From Quercus robur (taxonomy: Eukaryota > Streptophyta > Magnoliopsida > Fagales > Fagaceae): a DNA stretch of 64,000 bases. The position numbers and the translations under genes are program-made. Where the stretch lies: assembly GCF_932294415.1 (NCBI RefSeq), contig NC_065543.1, positions 1,934,976 through 1,998,975 of the forward strand, given 5' to 3'. Numbering within the stretch: position 1 is the first letter of the stretch; every line of letters begins with the position of its first letter. Below the pieces are notes generated by a model that saw only the letters and a program-made list of their open reading frames with translations, was not told the origin of the DNA and did no database searches. This document shows, in pieces, positions 57,523-64,000 of this stretch.

Positions 57523-59165
57523 CAGTGGTAGAGTCAGTAATTTATCTTTGGAGCGCCGTATAAATTTTTTTTTTTTTTGGTGTGTATGAAATGTAAAATA
57601 GTAATGTACAATACTTTTGAATTACCAGCTTCATTTTTTTTTTTTAAGAATGAGTCAATAGTCTTAAAACTTGCCCATGACCTAAATTTATAAAATAAAT
57701 TATCACTCATGAAATAAATGACTGAGATTTAAAATATATATATATATATATATATACAGACTAAAAAAATACTAATAGTCTAAAAATTGCTAAATAAAAG
57801 ACAAACAATCATTCAAATGTAAAAGCATAAAATGAATATAATAAACAAGAATTAAATACGTGTGTATATACTCCTTATAATATATTGATTATTATAATAA
57901 TAAAGAATATAAAAAAGAAAGTAAAAAAAAGTAAAAAAAATCAAAACAAAAGCAACTGCAAATATCTTGAATTGAAAGAGTTAAAAACAATGGGCATGGG
58001 TTAGCCGGTCTCACTCTCAGCAAGGGGCATAGTCATAGATAGGGTAGAGCACTGCACACTGCACAGACTTAGTCAAGGATGAGGGGCCCACCATGGTACA
58101 GCTGCTTCACAAATTGAGGGGCCCACAACGCTGAGTCACTGACAATGACAATGAAAAATTAAGTCACTCTTTCTTGTCTAATTTGAACACATGTACTCTA
58201 CACTACTAAGTAACGTTTACTTTTAAACAAAGAGAGGAAAAGGAAGCAACTGAAATCTCAAAATATATATATATATATATATATATATTAGTTTTGGCAA
58301 AATGGAAAGAATTCATGAAGGAGATATCCAGCAATGTCCTTTTCTTTGAATACTTTGAGAACCATTTTGAATGACATAAAAAGTCTTGTGTCATTACCAA
58401 AACCAATTGGAAGTTACTTCCCAATAAGGATGCTGCAAGCTCTAGCAAACCAGAAATTGTTAGGTCTAGATTTAAAGCTAGGATATTGGAACATACCAAA
58501 AGTAGCCACAAACCAGGTCTGGATCTAATAATTAGTACGACTCCGAATTGAGGGTTCCATCTTCTTGAGGGATCTCAGGGAGGGATGTACTGCAAGATCT
58601 AATGTTGGTGGATGAATCACTTCTTCTAAACTTCCTATTCATCATTCTGGATAAAAGTCTAAGACAAACAATTACAGCCTAGTAATATATATATATATAT
58701 ATATATATATAATAAAAAATTGAAAAGAAAAGAAGGCAAAGGTAGACTCAGTGGTGAGAAGAAGGCAAATTGGCAAAGAAGAAGGCAAAGAACTGAAATA
58801 GTGGCGGCACATCAACAAAGGCCAGACCCCAATGGAGAGAGAGAGAGAGAGAGAGAGTCACCTGTGTGAGAAACACTATTTGAGAGACTTGGTGGTGCGG
58901 CACATCAACAAAGATTTTGACTTTTCAATTTTTCTACTGTTGTGTACAAGTAAACCCTAGAGGTGTTGGGATGAAAATTAGAAAATTTTCCCTTTTTATT
59001 TGTTGAGGTAATTGTTAAAATACCTATTTGTTGAGGTAACTGACACATATTTGTGGATTATATTTTATTTAATGAAAATTATGTTTATTTTTAGACTTTC
59101 TTAAATTTTTCAAAAATATTTTGGCAAGGCCAAGGCCCCCTCATCCTCAAGTGGCTCCTCCACTC
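57523..59165. mobile_element. hAT-like non-autonomous element, 1643 bp
   Basis: The ends cagtggtagagtca and ggctcctccactc are imperfect inverted repeats of the CAGTGGMGGAGCC type. The 8-bp duplication ACTCATAC/ACTCATGC (57515-57522 and 59166-59173) matches in seven of eight. The interior has (AT)n tracts (57738-57757, 58265-58288, 58685-58710), a (GA)n tract (58832-58856) and no transposase. The minus-strand open frame at 58206-58511 is not protein-like. Confidence 0.7.
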
Positions 59166-59520
59166 ACTCATGCAATTAATGTACAAGTTAAATTTACATG
59201 TAAATATATTTTTGAGCATTATTTACTTACTTTTTTTTTTTTAATGGGATATGAGCATTGTTTATTGACTTCGATTTTAGTGCATTGAAGTTACTATTAA
59301 TTTGTGTTGGGATTTATTAACGTGTGCTCGTAGGGCATACATTAATAAACTATTTTAGAAAACTTTTTATGGAAAAACGAAAAAAGTAATAAACTGTTTT
59401 GATAACTTTTTCAATTTCCTATAAAAATTTCTTAAAATGGATGGTTAATGTGTGCCATAACCGGACCCACGTTTTGAAGGGGCCATACTTGACTTTGATG
59501 TCTAGAGAGGTGCTATGTCC
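59166..59520 (+). other. RLK-7 upstream remnant between insertions
   Basis: 59225-59300 (gagcattgtttattgacttcgattt..) matches the RLK-2 upstream block near 15022. 59300-59515 (cataaccggaccc and others) is unplaced. No gene. Confidence 0.45.
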
Positions 59521-61440
59521 TATGAGAGACCACGCCCCCGACCTGTTTTTATATGATGTTGGGCCAAACCCATCTGAATGGGTGGAGTTATGTTATTGCC
59601 TCTCAAAATGGAAATTCGACTAGTTATATTTTTTCCCTTTAAATTAAGGGTTTTACAATGGAGTCTCCACTTATTTAATTATTGGAAAAATAAGAAAACC
59701 ATAATTGAAAAATTCTTCATTTTATTAATTTGAAATTGAATTTACATTGATCATAGGAAAATTACATGGCTTTGGTCCTAGATACAATCTAAGATAAAGT
59801 ACATGGCTTTATTTCCTAGTTACAATCTAAAAATTGAAAATTACATGGATAAGTATTTGATCTACTAACCCTTGATCTAAACTCGGAGGCTATGTTACAA
59901 GGTGGGAAGGTGTTAGGCACCCACCTTACCCGGTGAAACCGGTCTTCTAGATTATGATGACCAATATTTATATCACATCATCCAATATGTCAATCAATTT
60001 ACATGTTGAACTTAATGTGTGTGCATGTGATAAACCCTAATTCAATTTATTAAGCATGACATTTGGATTGAAAAATAAACTCTAGTGAAGGTGTGTGGAT
60101 AGTGATAACCTAGATTCAAGGATTTGAAAGAATTACTAAACAAACATGTTTTTCATATTTTTGATTTGGATTTAAGATTAAATCTAGTGATATGCATGAA
60201 TATGTGATGAACAACTAAGAACATGTGAAGAACATATAAAAACAATTAAGAACATTCAAACATATTCAAGGGAATTATCATGCTTTAATCTTAAATTCTT
60301 ATCATGGCAATATAAACAAACAGTTAGGGAAGGGGATCATATCTTCATGCAAGATCCCTTTAATGGAGGAGGGGACTCTTGATGGAGGTCCTAAGGGTGG
60401 AGGAAAAAAGAGTTAGGAGAGGGAGAGTGAGTCTCACTTAATATCTTGAGTCTCAGGAAGACCAAGATATGACAAGATTACTCAATTTCACTAGAACTCA
60501 AGAGAAGAGAAGAGAGGGGGATTTTTTGTCTCCTAGAATGAAGGAAAATGGAGATTTATATAGTAGTGGTGAAGGAAATATGAATGGAAGGCCATTTAAT
60601 GAGGGATGACAAGAATCATGAACTTGGACCTCATTTTAGCCTTTGGGGAAATCTGGTGCATTAAATGTGGAGATTGATGAGAGTGAAGAGCAAGCAAAGT
60701 TCGGTTTTCCCGTAGCTACTGTAACAGCTTTTAGAGCCAACTTTGAAAAATCATATCTGTCTTAATTCTTATCGGAATTATCTCATTCTTATACTCAAAT
60801 TGAAGCCCCGGATGTCTAGTTTCTGGGAAAATTAACCTAATTCATAGACTCAAAATATTCTGAGAGATATTGATGAAATGGTGAGCAGAGGTCATTTGTT
60901 AGAAAATGGTTTCAGCACAATTAATATTAATAGGTCCCCAAATTAGCTTCCAATTAACATTAAATGGCTCCAATCACTCCCATTTCAGACATAATTGGTT
61001 CTAAATTTACTCTAATTAAAATATAATTGCACAAATTACTCATTGAATAATTAATGTTTAACTATCTAGTTAATTAGATGTATACAACCCTACCATAAAA
61101 TGTAGTCCTAACCAATCAAATTATGACATATCATCGATCTCAAATTGATTATACTTATAACCAATTGAAATCAAGTGTTCATAACCACATATAGTCGGAC
61201 TCAATTTGTGATAGTGCATCTCAGCCATTAAAACTTGATTTGATGATAACTTTCAATCTAATTGTCCGATTAGGGCTCGTGACCAGTCGATTTGATCGTT
61301 ACAACATCAAGATCGTTTTGGTGAAATGAGATTAAGGATTTAATGACCAGAATCAAGATGCATATTTTCAATGCGAAATTACCCTTTTACCCTCCCCTCC
61401 ATGTGAGGTTAAATATGGGTTGCAAAATAGGGTGTCAACA
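59521..61440 (-). mobile_element. Long LTR fossil (family delta), apparently solo, about 1920 bp
   Basis: The right end is the complement of TGTTGACACCCTATTTTGCA, as at 51038. Shared blocks include ggtgcctaa.accttccca, tagcctc.gagttagatc and gtgg.gactcca. A 5-bp near-duplication (tgtcc at 59516-59520, cgtcc at 61441-61445) flanks it. It lies exactly at the end of a small MITE. No internal region. Confidence 0.65.
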
Positions 61441-61588
61441 CGTCCACAATATTTTTACAACATTTTCACAACAAATCATAGGTGGTTAGTTGTTATTGGT
61501 TCAAATTTGAACCTAACACTAGGATTACTTTTTTGCCCCAATAATAACAACCTACCATTTAAGATTTGTTGTAAAAATATTGTGGACA
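61441..61588. mobile_element. MITE, about 148 bp, TIR gtccacaatatttttacaac
   Basis: Left end cgtccacaatatttttacaac and right end gttgtaaaaatattgtggaca are near-perfect 20-base inverted repeats. The delta LTR begins at its left edge. No coding sequence. Confidence 0.8.
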
Positions 61589-61924
61589 TATCATTTCTCT
61601 TGATGTCCATACTTAGGAGTTTCAACTTTCGTTCTTTACGGTGCATGACTTGGAAAACACACTCATGGGTATGCGCATTTTACTTAGTTTAGTGGTCCTA
61701 TGAACAGTGCCGTAGGACCCAAAAAACAAACAAAAGCAGCTGAAACTGGTATGAAAGGCATGCATTGTAGCCGTGGTGTAAACGCAGACGCAGACATGGG
61801 ACAGATAAGCGCAATCCAAATGCTCACGAAGTCTTCTGCAAATGATTTTTTTTGCATTTCTCTATAACTAGTTATATATAAGGCTTTCTCCATCTGATTT
61901 TTCTTATTAAACACTCAAACGCAA
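61589..61924 (+). promoter_or_regulatory. RLK-7 upstream region
   Basis: 61615-61660 (aactttcgttctttacgg.tgcatgacttgg) matches the RLK-2 upstream region near 15105-15140, so this is the ancestral promoter side. A gtcctatgaacagtgccgtaggacc palindrome-like stretch lies at 61696-61720. No clear TATA box beyond tatatataag at 61872-61882. Confidence 0.35.
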
Positions 61925-64000
61925 ATGGTTCATAGTATCAAACTCATCACAGCTCTACTTTACATATTTGCATGGTCATTCCTGGATATTATTGAAATAA
62001 GCAATAGGCACCATCCCTACTAATATATTTAAATTCCTCCTGTCTCTAACATTCCTTGATCTCTCCTCCAACAACTTTACCGGCGAAATCCCCGAACAGC
62101 ATAATGAATTGCATTTCCCTAAATTCCCTTCTACTTGACAACAACTAGCTAACGGGACTTATTCCTCTAGAAATTGACCAATTTCGGATACTCCACGTGT
62201 TTAGTGTTGCTAACATTCACTTGTTAGGGCTAGTGCCTATATTTTCTTAGCTTACATTTCCTGCAGAAAGCTTTGCAAATAATAGAGGACTTTGCGAGGC
62301 ACCATTGGAACCTTGCATGCCTTCTCCTAAGAAGTTTACTGTTCTATTCAAAGAAGGGATTTGTGGTAGGCTAGATTGTTGCTATGATCTTGTTGGTAGT
62401 TGTAATGTCACATAATATGCTACGATTGCTTATGAAGAAGGAAACAACCAAGAAGAAGAAGAAAATAATGAAAGTAGAGATTGGAGGAACTCGATGGTGT
62501 TTCATTGATGAAAGAAGCAAGAGTATGATGGTAATCTCTTAGAGCCTGTTTTGTTTCTATTTTCATGTTTTTGTTTTCCAATACATGATTGCAAAAGACT
62601 ACTTGCAAAAGATAAAACAACATAAATATTTGTCTCTTAAGAAAAGATATTACTTGTTGGGTAGACTCATTGAGTGGTTAATACAACATATAAAGACATA
62701 CTTAACTCTGTTTGTTTGTTTATACTCCATAAAACAGATTATTTAAAAAAACACAACAATATGATTTGACTCAAGAAAACCAATAAAACTAATAGTTTCA
62801 AGGTAAAAACTTGGAGATGATTTGACTTAACCATCCTCAAGGTAAAACAAATCCACTATAGAGAATTGAAGTTTTTACAATTAGATTTATCCCTAAATCT
62901 ATTGCTATCTCCAATAGTAACATATTGACACGATCACATGTAAGTTCTGAATCCACAAACTCTTTCTCTCTTGGATTTGCGCACCCACATTTGTGACTTT
63001 GAGATCCCACTCAAAGGTTTCAAATCACAACTTGTTGATCTTTGCAGCAACTAGATTCCTCCAGCAGTTGATTGTAGATCTCGTTTTGGTAGATGCTTGT
63101 ACAATTAGAAGGTACAAAACCTCTCAGATCTCACAAGAGTTACTCACAAGTCTTCCAAGAGTCTTCAAAATGTAGCTAGGGTTTTCCTTTTATACATAGG
63201 ACTGTTGGACTGAAACCTTAAACATTTTTGCGGGCTTGGGCCTGTTTAAAAATCTACAGAAATTCTTTTTCTCCGATTTTCGATTGATCGAACTTCACCA
63301 TTCAATCGGTTGAGCTTCATAGAAAGTTAATATTTTTTCTTGCAACCTGTACATTCTTAAGTCTTGACCTAAACTACTTTAAGCAATGTCTAACACCTAT
63401 CCTAGACATGTTTTTGTTCTCGGTTTGCCAACACATACAAATTGAAATTCTAAACATTTAATCCTAAATCTTTAAAACCTAACAAACTCAAAACTCAAAA
63501 GGACTCCTCATTCTTCTCATAATTTTTAAATTAATGTGAGACTTCACTCACACATGTATACAACATAAGCATAGACCCCGCACATAATGGGATCCATTTG
63601 TATGTGAGAGGTGTATTGTATTCAACTGTTATACAATATACCACTTCCATGAAATAATTTCCAATGATCAAGATACTTTCTCCTTAATTTGTCATGAGCA
63701 GGCACTTCATACAACCACTTAAAAGAAACATCTATGTTAAATTTTGCTATTATTATGATTAGTACTAATGCAAAATGACAAATGATTTTGATCCATAGAT
63801 TTCTCAGATGTAGAGAATGGTTACTAAAATGAGCTTTACAAAAATTAGTGAGGTGACTGGCAATTTCAACACAAACATTGTCATTGGATTGGGAAAGATT
63901 GGGATGATGTACAAGGCAGTGCTTCCAAATTGCTGGCCTCTTGCAGTTAAGAGGTTACATAATTGTCAATCTTATGAGAAACAATTTCTATCTAAGCTAT
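61925..64000 (+). pseudogene. RLK-7: broken receptor-like pseudokinase, runs off the window
   Basis: The start MVHSIKLITALLYIFAWSF (61925) is followed by a stop after about 30 codons. LRRNT and the first LRRs are deleted; the remaining LRRs (62035-62300) have several stops and frame changes. The post-LRR EPCMPSPKK stretch and membrane segment follow. The intron carries an LTR (62709-63484). The kinase exon starts at 63799 with a stop four codons in, then reads MVTKMSFTKISEVTGNFNTN, GLGKIGMMYK and LAVKRLHN to the window end. RLK-2 is its closest relative by promoter and intron text. It is not functional as a full receptor. Confidence 0.75.
62709..63484. mobile_element. Solo LTR fossil (family gamma), 776 bp, in RLK-7 intron
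   Basis: TGTTTGTTTG..CCTAACA with a perfect 5-bp duplication, AACTC (62704-62708 and 63485-63489). It aligns with 16208-17086 in the same orientation. The two sit at different places in paralogous genes (intron versus membrane-coding exon), so they are independent insertions. No internal region. Confidence 0.85.

Noticed and set aside
59399-59623. 74-codon open frame near RLK-7
   Set aside because: It crosses the left boundary of the delta LTR, so it is a chance fusion of two sequences.

Overview
The window is nuclear DNA from a flowering plant. The genes are split by AT-rich introns, and GT/AG-bounded exons encode a plant-type receptor kinase and a polygalacturonase. Plant CACTA ends, Helitrons, hAT and PIF/Harbinger MITEs and copia-type coding sequence are all present. 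A woody eudicot is likely and Fagaceae is possible, but that is inference. I see no bacterial or organellar genes, rRNA, tRNA or CRISPR.

The backbone is a tandem array, all on the + strand, of one family: leucine-rich-repeat receptor-like kinases related to Arabidopsis At5g48380 (BIR1). The ancestral gene had two exons. Exon 1 held the signal peptide, LRRNT, about five LRRs and a transmembrane segment; exon 2 held the kinase domain. Copies: RLK-1 (1423-4682, whole except for one in-frame stop), RLK-2 (15418-18946, broken), RLK-3 (30452-33542, ectodomain only), RLK-4 (37794-43917, broken, with several insertions), an orphan kinase tail (44480-44699), RLK-5 (46980-48992, ectodomain mostly deleted, membrane and kinase parts open), RLK-6 (49962-50941, broken kinase exon) and RLK-7 (61925 to past the window end, broken). 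Where the relevant sequence survives, the copies share the same loss of catalytic signatures: HRD has become HLN or HLS, DFG has become NFG or KFG, and the APE segment is gone. The family was therefore a pseudokinase before it amplified.

A second host family, a glycoside hydrolase 28 polygalacturonase, survives as two 3'-end fragments (27618-27755 and 34070-35190). They are carried on a segmental duplication that also contains the RLK-3 and RLK-4 promoters and ectodomains.

The spaces between genes, and often the genes themselves, are filled by mobile elements. There are nine apparently solo LTRs from five families, most with clear target-site duplications; a decayed copia internal region; two head-to-tail Helitrons, the larger carrying exon-like pieces resembling an FHA-domain protein and the spliceosomal SmE protein; hAT-type and Harbinger-type MITEs; foldback elements; and a dispersed repeat built of degenerate 'ggtcca' units. 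Paralogous empty sites inside the window date many of these insertions relative to the duplications. A long inverted duplication at 28393-29745 could form a large RNA hairpin.

Functionally the window is a birth-and-death cluster of kinase-dead immune-type receptors. RLK-5, with the near-complete RLK-1, is the best candidate for residual activity.
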